Origin: Dolomedes plantarius | Taxonomy: Eukaryota > Arthropoda > Arachnida > Araneae > Dolomedidae | Length of the DNA: 64,000 nucleotides | Reading direction: 5' to 3' | Assembly: GCA_907164885.2 (NCBI GenBank) | Contig: OU015490.1 | Span: 233,218,241-233,282,240 of the forward strand | Part shown: positions 12,640 to 24,683 of the stretch, piece by piece | How positions within the stretch are numbered: position 1 is the stretch's first letter | Layout: the number at the start of each line of letters is the position of its first letter | Notes under the pieces: model-generated | The model's database searches: none | Told to the model about the DNA's origin: nothing | Seen by the model: the letters and a program-made list of their open reading frames with translations, nothing else | Position numbers and translations under genes: made by a program

Positions 12640-12983
12640 AATTTTTCAATAATTTCTTTACTTCACTTGTAGGTAGGATCCCTTGGTTGCGCAGGCACTT
12701 CTACTAAGAGGAGTATGTCTAAGTTTTCAAGTTTTTCTCTATAATTTTTGCATTTACGTCCACAGTTTTATTTTTTCAAAGAATCAACATTAGCATGTGA
12801 TTCTCCTTGACAATTTTTTTCGGAAGCACGTTTCCATATTGTTGATATGGTCATTCTGTTGCACATAAATTGTTTTGCAGCTAACATAATTGCACCTTTC
12901 TGCAACTTTTCGTTTTTCTTTTGATGCATCAAGAACTGAACAATCACAACTCGATCTTTGCTTGAAAACTCTCTTTTTTTCAT
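12640..12983 (-). pseudogene. Mariner-like transposase N-terminal remnant (plant/oomycete-type HTH)
   Basis: From ATG at 12983 the minus strand reads a 71-residue frame. Its core KLQKGAIMLAAKQFMCNRMT, then ISTIWKRA, matches the helix-turn-helix region known from plant- and oomycete-type mariner transposases. After an in-frame TAA (12765-12767) the same frame continues with NCGRKCKNYREKLENL, which corresponds to the region that follows in that family. It then reaches another stop at about 12666. No DDD/E core follows. It lies just beyond the MITE at 11910-12553 and may be part of the same former element. Confidence 0.6.
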
Positions 12984-12999
12984 CTTGCTTTTACAATGG

Positions 13000-15757
13000 G
13001 TTGATATTCAACTGAAATAAAACAATTGATTTCTATCGGCGGATGAAATTAGAAAAAATAGTTACAATTAGCAATAGTTAGGTTAACCTAAAAATTGAAA
13101 GATGTGTCAAAACAAATGACTATGTCATGAAACATTGATTTTAACTGAAATCTTCGCAATTTTGCGCTACAACATAACTCACAGCTGTATTCGACAATAA
13201 ATATTCACTTGCTAATATTAAATATTAACTTTTTTAAATATTCACTTGCTACTATTAAATATTCACTTTTTAAGTATTCGCTTGCTACTATTATTATGGG
13301 ACAGGGGGAGTAATACTTAACATCGTCAATCAACTACAACATTGGTTCTTAACCGGTGGTCCGAGAGGACGAAAGAAGTCGTCTGTGATGTCAGAAGTAA
13401 TAAAAAAATTAGTTTCATTGTTTCAAAACGACCGGAAATTTATACAAAAGGGAACAAAATAATTCTTTTTGTTCGGAATTTTTTCTTCAAATTTTAAAAA
13501 TACCTCTATTAAAAATTCCTGTTACGAGTACGAAAAACTCCCTGTTCTGCTTGAAAATTCCTAATATATATTCTATTCCGCAGAGTCACAGAATCATTGC
13601 AATGTCTCAGCGTCGCAGAAATTTTGCAGCTCGTAAAGCAAATGGAAACTCAAAAATCTCGTTAACTTTTAAGGTTCGTAGGATTTTATATTTTTTTACT
13701 TTCACTTTAAATTTGTTATTGTTATTAGTTTTATTTATAACGTTTTACTAAAGTTGTTTATCACAAATAGTTTGTTTATTCAGAAAATTAAACCTATTTT
13801 TGTCTCAACAGGAAATTAAATTCGCAGAAAATTAAACCACCTTAACTACTGATAAACAAGCATCAAATCGTTTCACTTTCAACACAACACGAAAAAACAA
13901 GATAATATTAAAATAGAGAATCAAAGAGTTTGTTTACATTCTTTCAGCTTGTCAAGGCCATTTAACTCTTTCTAGAGGGAGTGGCACACACTAACAGTAT
14001 GGCATAAAAAAATTAAATATCTCTTTTTGTAATCATCGTAGAAACGTGCGGTTTGTTTTATTTGATTTAAAAACCCTGTAGTATTTTTTAAGATTGACAA
14101 ATAAAAAAGTGATTTCAGAAGTCTACACATATGCTGGTACTATGCCCAAGTTTAAGAGGAAAAAGCCTCCAAATGAGACGAATTTAAGAAAAGATTGATG
14201 GGGACGTTAACAAGTAGTTAGCGGAGTGTTCAATTTAAGGTAATTACAGCTATCGCAGGGAGACCAGATGTTCTGACACACTGGCTGTCCGTAAACCACG
14301 GGGGCTTTCCCATGCTGAGGCCGAATCTTTTAGAATGATCTGGAATCTTCCGAAAGAGGGGTATGTAAAGGAAAGAGGGAGAGAGAACTGAGGGATGATG
14401 GGACGCTCTTCTCGTCTCTATTCTGGACATTAGACTCTCTCTGGCTGATTCTCGATTGATGATTGTTCTGTTTGAGAATTTTTTAATGATCAATTGATAA
14501 TGGAAATTTTATGTCATAGATGTTGTAAATATATATGAATAAACGAGATATATGTATATATGGAAGGAAATAGTAGTTTATGTGTCCATCGGAACCAGAA
14601 GGTCACGACAGTCATTTTTTGGAGATTTATGTGTCCCGGACCCCCTTAAAATGTTGATTGGGAAATGGTCCCCGACAATATTATTTTTGTTAAATGGTCC
14701 CTGACTAACAAAATGTTAAGAACAATTGCACTACAATAAGGTGTTGTTCACATTTCCCAGTTTGCGAAGACTTTACTTGTATGGGAACAATTTTAAACCA
14801 TTCACAGAGCTTAACATGATTACCCACATAGCTGTTGAGTTCTAAATTTGGTGAAAAAAACTGTATACAATTTATTATGGATGAACTTCTCCTATAACTA
14901 GTAAACAAAAATGGAAGTTGAAGATATTATTTGCGATCATCCCTTAAGACTAACAGACTGCATCGTAAAGTAAACTCAAAAGATCAGAGGAAGAGTTTAC
15001 TCAAATTCTAATTAACTCAAATATTTGTATATTATATCATTAATCTGCAATTTTAATTCATTAAGGCTTGAAATAAAAAGGAAATTTCACGGTGTCTGCA
15101 GTTTCTCATTACCAGATATCGAAGTTCTTAATTTGTCTTTGGTAAAACTTGAAATTGTTAAATCTAAAGCTACCCGCAGTAATATAAGATAGGTGTATTT
15201 ATACAAATTTTTCATCTAGACAACTTAAACTTTAAGAACACATTAATTTTTACATATTTTTACTACGCATTTGTTTTTATGCATTTTTTATACAAATGCA
15301 TAAACATTTATATCTTGGTTTAGAGCCCAGATAGATCACAGATAGAGCAGAGATGTTCGCCTTTCATGGATTTGAGAAATCTCAATTTTAAAATTTACAA
15401 AAAAGAATTTAGTTACTTTGGATACCGAAGTACAGTGTTTTTAAATATACCAGGACTGCAATATAATAAGACACGTTTAAGAGTCTTCCAGAAACTGTTT
15501 TAAAGATTTTGCTGAACCACTGACACCTTACATCTATTTTCATCATTTTTCATCAATGATCTTCTAAGTTAACTGATCTGATGAAAGCTGTTCACTAAAA
15601 CGAAATTTATCTTCCTCGCGTGAAATTCTAAGCGAGAAGTTAATTATCTGAGGATTTTTGGTTCCTGTCAACTTGGGACAAAAAAAGATTCAATAGCCTA
15701 AGCATTTTTTCTCTTCTAGAAAGGAGAAAAATAATTTAATAAATAAACTTATTATAA
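13000..15757. other. Gene-poor AT-rich stretch
   Basis: No domain-bearing open frame. A short AATATTCACTTGCTA..AT tandem (about 33 bp x 3) occurs at 13195-13290. A hAT-like end, GGTTCTTAACCGGTGGTCCG, lies at 13344. A 41-codon open segment near 13551-13671 sits after an acceptor-like TATTCCGCAG but has only a weak donor, so I do not call it an exon. Confidence 0.4.
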
Positions 15758-16522
15758 TCTATATATATAAAACAGTTCCAAAACTGACTGACTGACTGAC
15801 AGACAACGCACAAACCAAACCGCTGGACCTAAAGGGCTGAAATTTTGTATGGCGATTCTTCTTATAATGTAGGGGTGCACTAAAAAAGATTTTTGAAATA
15901 TTCTTCTTAGATTTTTTTTAATTAAGTTTTTAATATGCTTTAGTAACTTTTTTTAAGTTTGCATTTAAAATAACAATTTGAGGGCTATAAAATTTATATC
16001 ACAAGAAAGATCATAAAAATTACTTTAAAATGAAATCTTTTTCGAATCTGATTTTTGGTAAATTTTTAAATATAAATTTTTAGAATTTGATTTATTAAAT
16101 GCTGATCACTTGATTTCTTTTTCTGGTACTTTAAATTAATTTATTGTCACGTACATAAGAACGAAATAGACAAAAAAAATTTCTTGCTAGTGCGGTAGAC
16201 GATTGGAAATTATCAAAAAAAAAATATTAAAATACAGTAAATGATATGCTCCTCAAACTGTACTATATTAACTGTACAATATTCTTTAGTATGTTCTCTT
16301 AGATTTAATTTCAATAATTTCTTCTACATTATTTTGTCATAGAAATATCCGTTGCGATTTTTTTACAAATATATTTTTTCGTTTTTTTCATCAATGGCAT
16401 ACATTGATCGTTGTAGTATTTATTATAAATATATTTATACATATTTTTGGCATTAATTGCATACATTGACCGTTGTATTTAATTTTAATGTACTCCGTAG
16501 CGAAGTACGGGTTTTCAGCTAG
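15758..16522 (+). mobile_element. Complete non-autonomous Helitron, family B (765 bp)
   Basis: It starts TCTATATATATAAAAC (preceded by A at 15757). It ends with the hairpin CCGTAGCGAAGTACGG, then GTTTTCAG, then CTAG (16519-16522) followed by T. This matches the canonical Helitron structure with insertion between A and T and no target duplication. A GACTGACTGACTGAC run lies near the 5' end. The interior is AT-rich and non-coding. An inverted, truncated relative is embedded at 37950-38407. Confidence 0.88.
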
Positions 16523-16601
16523 TTTTAAATAAATTTCCTTATTCTCAATATTTTCAATGTTAACTAGTTATAAAAGGTAACATTATAAAAGGTAATATCT
16601 A

Positions 16602-16626
16602 TCTATATATATATATATATATATAT
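16602..16626. repeat. Short (TA)n array
   Basis: About 12 TA units after a TATC run, about 80 bp downstream of the Helitron 3' end. Confidence 0.9.
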
Positions 16627-16814
16627 AACACGTAGGTATGTGGCACAAATATAGACGATATTTCTACACTCCGAATGGCAACGGCTGCAACTACTGGATG
16701 TAAACATTAGCGACAGTCCGCAATTTGCAACCGCGTGAGTGTAAAGGCTCAACGATAGCACGTAATTTGGTACAATTTCATTGCTGTATTTTACTCGCGA
16801 ATAATTTTAATTTA

Positions 16815-17165
16815 TTAATTTGATATGATTAAGTGTAGATAGCTGAATTGCTAACAATAAGACATACAGAGAATGATGTAATCTACACTATATTTTAGTA
16901 CTTGCTGAATTTTTACTCCATTTTATAAGTGATGAAATTTTCCCAACAATTTGTTATTTGATATGATTAAGTGTAGATATCTGAATTGTGAACAATAGTA
17001 CATACAGAGACTGACGTAATCCACGCTATATTTTAGTACTTGCTGAATGTTTACTCCATTTTTTAAGTGAAAAAAAATTTCCCAACAATTTCTTATTTGA
17101 TGTAACGATAAAATGTAGATATCTTAATTTTGAAAAATATTGCATACAGAGAGGGATGTAACTTT
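16815..17165. repeat. Tandem repeat, 139-bp unit, about 2.5 copies
   Basis: The block beginning GATATGATTAAGTGTAGATA recurs at about 16822, 16960 and (diverged) 17099. Each is followed by ACATACAGAGA and, in the first two, TTTTAGTACTTGCTGAAT and CCCAACAATTT. Confidence 0.85.
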
Positions 17166-17169
17166 TAAA

Positions 17170-18258
17170 ATCATTGGTGCTGGGTTTCTCAGTCTTATCT
17201 TTAACTCTGTTCTGAAGTAATGGAAATTCACATATTTTTTAATCACGATGTTTTAGAATCAGCCTTATTGTGAATTTAGCAATGATTTTAAATTTTTGGG
17301 CTGAGCTCCCACTACCCCTTAACAACGTATATTTGTGATTACAGGTAATGGTAACATTCCTCACATATGTTACTTTCATTTGAGTTGTTTTGCAAAATAA
17401 AATATGAAACTAAAAGTGACCATGTTGGTCGCGCAGAGGCTAGTGAATTTGAAAACTTTGAATTGTTTAATACTTTTATCAACATCTCAGTAATTACTAT
17501 TATGAAATAGATAGCTATGCATGTTGGTGAACTAATAAACACATTTTGTGCGCAATGCTAGTCGTTAATGTACCCCTGCCTCATTTGTTTAATTATTATA
17601 TTTGATAATTATTAGATTTTTTATTTATTTTGTCGGAAATGTACTTTAACAAGCTGCCTCCTGAGTAATTACAACCCATCCATATTTTCCCTTTGTAAGT
17701 CCACTGAAGAAATGATAACAAACTCAACTCGATAAATCGACTAGATTAATCATAGTCTTGACCAAAAACTTAACAGTGCAAATTCCTACATCTAGATCAA
17801 TATTATGTTCATTCTCAGGCAAAACTATGTTATTACATTGCTTCAGTAACTGAACTAACATAACAAAGCTTCTGTAACAAACCAAACCAGGCGTGAAAAA
17901 AAGAAAAAAACAAATTTTTCACGATCTGCTTTCAAGTTTTGAATAGCGAAGTTCAGTTTTTCAAAAGCATCGTCTATTAGAGTTAAATAAAGTATCCAGT
18001 AGAAAACCGGGTTAAAATTCTCTTGCCATCCGAAAACTAAAGAGTAAACAAAAGTAGTAATAACCAATAACGTGTTCTTTATTAACTACAGATTCTTTTC
18101 TTATACTTGGAAAATAGTTTTAACCTTATTAGGGACTATTGTCAGGGAATACGAAAATTTCGCCTTACAAGAATGGCATCATCTTGATGTATATTCTTAA
18201 TTGACAATAATTCTCACTGGTAGATTTTACAATAACGTTATTTTCGACCTCAAGACTA
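17170..18258. other. No gene recognised
   Basis: AT-rich; short frames on the minus strand carry no recognisable domain. Confidence 0.45.
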
Positions 18259-18444
18259 AAGGCCTGTTCACATAGCAGTCTCTTAGCGTAAACGTAAAAC
18301 TATTGAAATATATTTAACCAATGACAAACCTCCAAACTAAGATTAGCAATGAAATTCTTAAGGCCTATGATTGGTTTATTTCCGTCTCAGCACAATTTTT
18401 CCTTTTACGTTTACGCTAGCGGACTGCAATGTGAACAGGCCTTA
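18259..18444. mobile_element. Short palindromic MITE (about 186 bp)
   Basis: The ends AAGGCCTGTTCACATAGCAG and its imperfect complement are inverted repeats. They are followed inward by a second inverted pair, AGCGTAAACGTAAAA. No coding sequence. The target duplication is unclear, so the superfamily is undetermined. Confidence 0.75.
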
Positions 18445-18977
18445 AGGAACCAAAAAGCTGTTGCTTATTTAGAAGTTTTTCACGTGCATCTTTCATTTTC
18501 ATAGCGAATGAATTTCAGTTTTGATAACCATAGATTTTCTTTACTTTCATCTAAAAACAAAAACATATTTTTTTGCCTTTTCCTTTGTTGATCATACCAA
18601 GATAATGAAACCGAACTTATTTTTATAATCTAGAACAAGAATCTTCGGTATAGAAGTACAAAAGACAAGTCAGCATTTTTGTGAGCCAGTCTGTTGCAAA
18701 ACCCGAAAGCGAACTTTTTCTTTGACTTTAACTGTAACCGCAACTAACGAAGAACTAGCGAGATGTTTTTTGAAATTGAAAAACAGTTGTAACGATGTAA
18801 CGGATAGGAACGGATAGTAGAGGCTGTTTTCAGTAGTTCATCTTCTTTATACTTGTGTTATGTTTTATAATTTTCTTATTAAAGTTTTGTTATTATCAGA
18901 AGGTGTTCATGCTTCCAAGACTGGCCTTGAATTTTAATGAAAATTTTATTTAAATGGAGTAGCAATCATTTTTACAG

Positions 18978-19045
18978 TTAAACCGAAAGAGGGCTAAGCC
19001 AGCTTCACCCCGGATATACAAGAAAAATAGCACCAAAGAAAGCAG
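18978..19045 (+). CDS. Candidate micro-exon encoding a basic peptide
   Basis: A 68-bp open segment lies between an acceptor-like ATCATTTTTACAG and a donor-like CAG|GTAAGG. In the frame without stops it reads LNRKRAKPASPRIYK and then KNSTKES. It is less AT-rich than the flanks. No neighbouring exon has been identified and the peptide is not recognised, so this is a splice-signal-based suggestion only. Confidence 0.25.
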
Positions 19046-19049
19046 GTAA

Positions 19050-20690
19050 GGTGATTCCTTTACCTTTAATGCAAATTACTGAGAATTTAAAATGTGAGAT
19101 TATTGAGATGGTGAAATTTTATTTTACACAGTCGTTGTGCTGGATATGATGTGTTTCAGGTGGTTTATCAGGTAATGTAGGCAAACCCACTAGTCCCAAT
19201 GTTAATCTATGGGAGAATTTCCAACATTTCATTCCCTAATAACACATGAACAAAGTAAAAATATATGATTTTTAATTCTGTTTCTTGTTTCTGAAAATAG
19301 ATGTTTAAACTCACTTCGCGTTTTCTATGAAAATATATTTTTAAATTCCCGTTTTCATAATATAGTTTTAATTTTAAAGGCATATACATCAACAGATTAT
19401 CCTATAAGATATAAATTAATTAAAATTTCAAAGTCAAAATATTAATTTGAATATCAGTTTTAAGATTAAAAAATATGTTAAAATATGTTGAAATGTTTTA
19501 CCAGGAAAATACTTGGAGGAAATTTTTCCATTGCTTAGCATGCAAACTATTGGTTATTAAATAACCTTAAAACAATGGATGCATACATGTGTTGGGGCAA
19601 GCAAAGAAACACAGAGAATTAGCCTTTATCATACATTTATTTCACAATGCTAAACATTCTTTTAAAGTGTAATTAATAACATAATAAGATTCCCCTTCAT
19701 ATTATCATTTAAGATCTGAGGAATCAGAAGCAGAGGCAAACTATTTGGTCAAAGCAAGGGTTTCTAGGATCTATCGGGAGGCACTTCATACTGTTGAAGA
19801 ATACAGCCATGAAATGACTTCGTTGACAGGGGCTCATATGATGTCATAATCAGCATCGTCATGTCGGGTTCCTGGCACTACCGCTAGACTCCGAGGCAGT
19901 TCAATGGGGACTCTGTATCGTCTGAGCTCTAGGAAAAAAACCAGCCCAACCCCTGGACCTTCTCTGGGTTTTTTTCTTGGAGGGGCTGTTGTTCGTTTTC
20001 CGGGCCATTTTGGCCCGTCCCTGTTTCTCTCATTTGGTAGTGGGCTGTTTTTCTCTCAGCAGTTCCTGTCCCAATTGGTCCCTTATTATACTGCTTCTAT
20101 TCATAGTCTACGAAGTACCTCCCCACCATAATTTTCATTTGAAATACAACTTTGACCATTATCTGCTGAAAGTTTTATTGTGGGCCATAAAATAACGTCC
20201 ATTTATCTTGCAATATTTATAGTCTTTTGATCGCTATCAATGGCCACACAGACAGCTTTTCTTTTACTTCCTCTTAGTGTTCAAGCCTTTATTTTTTGCC
20301 TCTGTAGATTTTATAAGAGTTTTGTTCTTGTCCGTATTTAGACCACACACCGCATTCGGCGCTTCTACACAGACTAATGATTTGTGGGCTTAATTTATGG
20401 TACGTCTGAAAACCTAGCATGATGACTAACTGGGTAGTAACCATATTGGATTCCATCAGCTCAGTTTTAACCTATGCTGGAAAGTTTTACAGTGATTATC
20501 GACTTGGATTTAAAAATTTTGTTTAAATTGTACTCCATTATACAGTAACAATTTTTTTACTCAACTATCTTATTTCATTTAGAAATTTCGTCAAAAGGAA
20601 ATTTTATGCGTTCAAAACACAGTATTTTCCCTTTTTCCCCCCCCGAATTTTTCACGTTTAAAAATATTATTGACGTTTCTTTTAAAGAAA
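19050..20690. other. No gene recognised
   Basis: AT-rich except 19720-20060, where composition is more balanced (GCACTACCGCTAGACTCCGA, GGCCATTTTGGCCCG). Open frames there of about 70 codons match nothing I know. It may be an unidentified repeat. Confidence 0.35.
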
Positions 20691-20694
20691 GAAA

Positions 20695-21962
20695 AAGATA
20701 CCCAAGTAAAGAAAAAAATTATCTGTTACAAAGTACAATTTTTTTTCTTGGGTATCTTTTTCTATCTTCAGTAAAAAAACTTTCTATATTTCAGAGTACA
20801 ATTTTTTTTTCTTGGGTATATTTTTCTGTCTTCTTTAGAGAGAAAAATTCTCTGTTGCAGAGTAATTTTTTTTTTACTTGGATATATTTTTCTTTCTTTA
20901 GTAAAAAAATTTCTCTGCTACAGAGTACAATTTTTTTATTTATTTGGGTATTTTATCTTTCTTTAGTAAAAAATTTCTCTGTTACAGAGTACAATTTTTA
21001 TTTTACTTGGATATTCTTTTCTTTCTTTAGTAAAAAAAAAATTCTCTGTTACAGAATAATTTTTTTGTTACTTGGGTATCTTTTTCTTTCTTTAGTAAAA
21101 AAAAATTCTTTCTTACAGAGTACAATTTTTTTACTTGGGTATATTTTTCTTTCTTTAGAAAAAAAATTCTCTGTTACACAGTACAGTTTTTTTTACTTGA
21201 GTATCTTTTTCTTTCTTTAGTAAAAAAATTCTGTGTTACAGAGTACAGTTTATTTGTTTGTATTTTTTACTTGTATATTTCTCTTTCTTTAGTAAAAAAA
21301 TTCTCTCTTACAGAGTACATTTTTTTTACTTGGATACCCTTTTTTCTTTGGCCAAAAAAAAAACTGCTGTTACAGAGTACACTTTTTTTTACTTGGGTAT
21401 CTTTTTTCTTTCTTTAGTAAAAAAAAAATCTCTGTTACAGAGTGCCAGAGTCGGTTGATGGCCGAATGGCTAGGGCGCTAGTATTCGAAACCAGAGTTTG
21501 TGGGTTCGAGGTCCAGTCTTGGCATGGATGTGTGTAGCTGTTCGAAATCGGCTTTAAGTTGTAAGTTCCGGTCTAATTAACCCTCGTGCACCAAAAAATG
21601 ACCGTAGCGCACCAAATCAAACTGCTTCAGAGTACATTTTTTTAAAATTGGGCATCTTTTACTTTCTTTAGTAAAAAAAAAAGACTGATACAGAATACAG
21701 TTTTTTACTTGGGTTTATTTTTCTTCCTTTAGTAAAAATAAATTTCTCTGTTACAGAGTACAATTTTTTATTTATTTGGGTATCTTTTTCTTTCTTCAGT
21801 GAAAAATTTCTCTGTTACTGAGTACAATTTTTTTTACTTGGGTATCCTTTACTGTCTTTAGTAAAAAAAATTCTCTGTTACAGAGTAATTTTTTTTTTAC
21901 TTGGGTATCTTTTTCTTTCTTTAGTAAAAATAAATTTCTCTGTTGCAGAGTACAATTTTTTC
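20695..21962. repeat. Minisatellite, about 17 copies of a 60-66 bp unit
   Basis: Each unit has the order poly-T, ACTTGGGTATC, TTTTTCTTTCTTTAG, TAAAAAAA, TTCTCTGTTACAGAG, TACAA. Units are out of register by 1-5 bp through homopolymer length changes. One position is occupied by a SINE (21445-21630). Long frames such as 20606-21220 (+) are low-complexity Phe/Leu/Ser-rich readings of the repeat and are not genes. Confidence 0.95.
21445..21630 (+). repeat. tRNA-derived SINE (family S3) inserted in the minisatellite
   Basis: The head GGTTGATGGCCGAATGGCTA, then GGGCGC, is an A-box region of Ser/Leu-tRNA type, and GTGGGTTCGAGGTCC is the B box. The body with GTGTGTAGCTGTTCG and AATGACCGTAGCGCACC is shared with 9455-9600. 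Repeat units flank it on both sides, so it is younger than the array. Confidence 0.85.
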
Positions 21963-21969
21963 AAACCTT

Positions 21970-24250
21970 TAATTCCAATTAGACAATCATTGGAAAAATG
22001 TTCTCCATAGGTTAACATGGAGCTGAACGAATCTAATATTGCTACTACACTGGAGTCTTAAGGGAAAAGTGAAATGAAGCTGTCAGTTCACGCAAGACAG
22101 ATAGACTACAACACGTGAACCGCTGTTGGCTCAAGATCAAACATCTGCTGGAGAAAACCTTTGTTCCGCATCGGTGGATCCCACAATCAGAGGATTAACT
22201 AAGACAGATTTGTAAGCCATTTTAAAGCAGCCTTATTTAGATGCTCCAGCGACTACAAGCGATGATATGAAAAGGTTTTGAGGTTTTTATGATGTCAAGC
22301 GATGTCAATGGGGGATTCAGAAGATATCGTTATGTCTACGCATACAATTTTAAAACTTGCAGCTTGGGAATTATTTAAGAGACAAAGTCATCAAAACATT
22401 TTAAATTTTGTAAGGTGGTTAATACGACATTTTATATAAATGAAAATTTCTTAACGAATTTTCATTAATAGGATACTATTTTATTAAGTAAAGTAAATTA
22501 AATTTACGAAAACATCAAAGGAAGACAATTTAAAAGTTTTAATTGTAAACTTTATATGTATTGTTGATTTGAAATGAAAATGTGAAAATTTAATTTTGAA
22601 CTAATAAAATATGGGAAATTTACATATGGTAATTTCATTTTCAATTACAGTTATGAATTTATAATCAGGTAAAAGAGTTTTCGTTTCAATAAATTTCATT
22701 TTAAATTGCTATATTTAAGGTATTAAATTAAAAAGAAATGTTAAAAGACGTTCATTTTCCGCATTCAGATTTACAGGTTTCTTCACCATCTTTTTACTAA
22801 GATTCGTATGTGTACTTCACGCGAAATAATTAAATTATCTGCTGGATGGTTATATGTAATCATTACAATATATTTTAATAATGTTTTCTTGCTCCAATGA
22901 TTACACAAGTGGTCATCTGATACGGTTTTGCAGTTTCTATAATATAAAGCACTTTTTTAGGGAGTAAGAGTTTACCATGTATATTGGTCGATTTATAAAA
23001 CTTAACAGATAAAGTAATAAAAGTATTAATTTAAAGAAAACTAAGCTATTAAGTAGTACATATTACACAAATGGACACAGTTTATTTTTATTAACAGTAA
23101 AACCTTTTATTATGTAAATAAAAAATGAATATAAAAAAGCAACATCAAAATATTTCAAAATTTGAAATGGATTAAAGGCTTGCGTTTTTTTTTATTATTA
23201 AAAAGGGTAAAAAAGGAATCGAGACTTTGTGAGACATGTAAAATTTTCTTAGAATAATTTTTTCCTTCGAAAATTTAAGGAAGTTTCAGAAAAGAAATTA
23301 ATTAAAAATTAATTTCTAAAAAGTGAAGAATTAAAAAAGTAAATGTCTTTTCAAAAACGCACATCTTAAGGTTTACAATTAAGGTATAATCTTATGAAGA
23401 GTTCTTATACATTTACGTATTCTGAATTTGAGGCACCTTCATCACGTTTATAACACATTCCCGTGTTTTCAGTACATAAAAAATTAAATTATCTGCTGTT
23501 CGGCTTTATTCAAACTTTACCCATCTTATAATTAGAGATTTACGCAAGGCTCTAAATATTATGAACAGTAGGCCTAATATAAACACAATTATGTTATCTA
23601 ATAGACCATAACCTCCTCCTAAAATATTAGTGCAGAATCATAAATGAGCTTTGACATTTTATGGCAAATCTATTGAATTTTTTAAAAATCTGTTTTAGAT
23701 ATTTTTCCTTTGAAAGAACACTATATTGCACTTTATAACTAAGGTTTAATATAAATTAATCATAAAATGTCTTAATAGTGTAATGGTCAACAGATCTGTC
23801 CGAAAAGATGGTTTTGCGTCTTTTTATAACTACTAAAAATTTGACTTGACATACAGAGTCATTTTTTCAATAAGCTTACGTGTTTTTCTTGTAATGTATG
23901 CTATACTGTTCAGTTTCATCTCATTTACATTTATGTCATTAAATCTGACATGTTAATATTAAAAAAAATCCTGCAGCTCACTTTTCCTTGCAGTAAATGC
24001 TTTAAAATATTTAATACGATGCCTAGGTAAACTGATATTATCTAATGTTCAAAGTAGTGTTACTAATAATTACAACACTTGTAAGTTGACCTCAAATGGT
24101 TTTACTTCCTACTGTTGTTCATAGAGTCAGCCATCTCTTAAAATTTAATGGAATCATTATCGTTTAATAGGTCTTGATCGAATATCCATTTGCAAGCTGA
24201 ACTAAGTGGATTTTCTCACCCACCAAGGATGTATGTAAGATCTAGAGACT
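21970..24250. other. Gene-poor AT-rich stretch
   Basis: No open frame with a domain, no clear repeat and no RNA gene seen. 21990-22340 is slightly GC-richer and unassigned. Confidence 0.45.
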
Positions 24251-24615
24251 TTTTAACGTAGGATTACTTTCCTCCATAACGGTCCTCCGGAAAGCAAAAC
24301 TTCAGATGTCCTGCGTCGCGAGTTATAATTTTGGCACCGCACCAAACCCAGTCTGTATCGCTTACGCAAGCAGTAAACAGTTAAACAGAAAATTATCAAA
24401 ATGCATCAAAATTTTGACATACATATCTATATATATACATACGTACATATACACTCATGGACAAAAAAATTAGCGCACCAAGAAATAATTGCGGGATCGT
24501 AACGAAACTTGCAATGAAGGTACATGTCGGGGAGATATGCAAATGATTAGAAATGCAGCGTGATTGCGCATTACGTATAGCCGGTAGAGGGCGTTGAACA
24601 TCGTACTCTGTGGAG

Positions 24616-24621
24616 TATAAA
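24616..24621 (+). promoter_or_regulatory. TATA-like box upstream of the Tc1-like transposase
   Basis: GAGTATAAAACAGG lies about 65 bp before the transposase start codon, inside the element, in a position suited to drive its transcription. Confidence 0.5.
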
Positions 24622-24683
24622 ACAGGTAACCAAAGCTTGTTTGAGTGTGCTGAATCATTTACAAAGGAAGAGCTGAGATACAC

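Noticed and set aside
13551..13751. A 66-codon frame with an upstream acceptor-like sequence
   Set aside because: The donor is weak (AAG|GTTCGT), the tail is hydrophobic AT-driven text, and no domain is seen.
20606..21458. A 204-codon frame and a 66-codon frame that look membrane-like
   Set aside because: They translate the 63-bp minisatellite; the Phe/Leu/Ser periodicity follows the DNA repeat.
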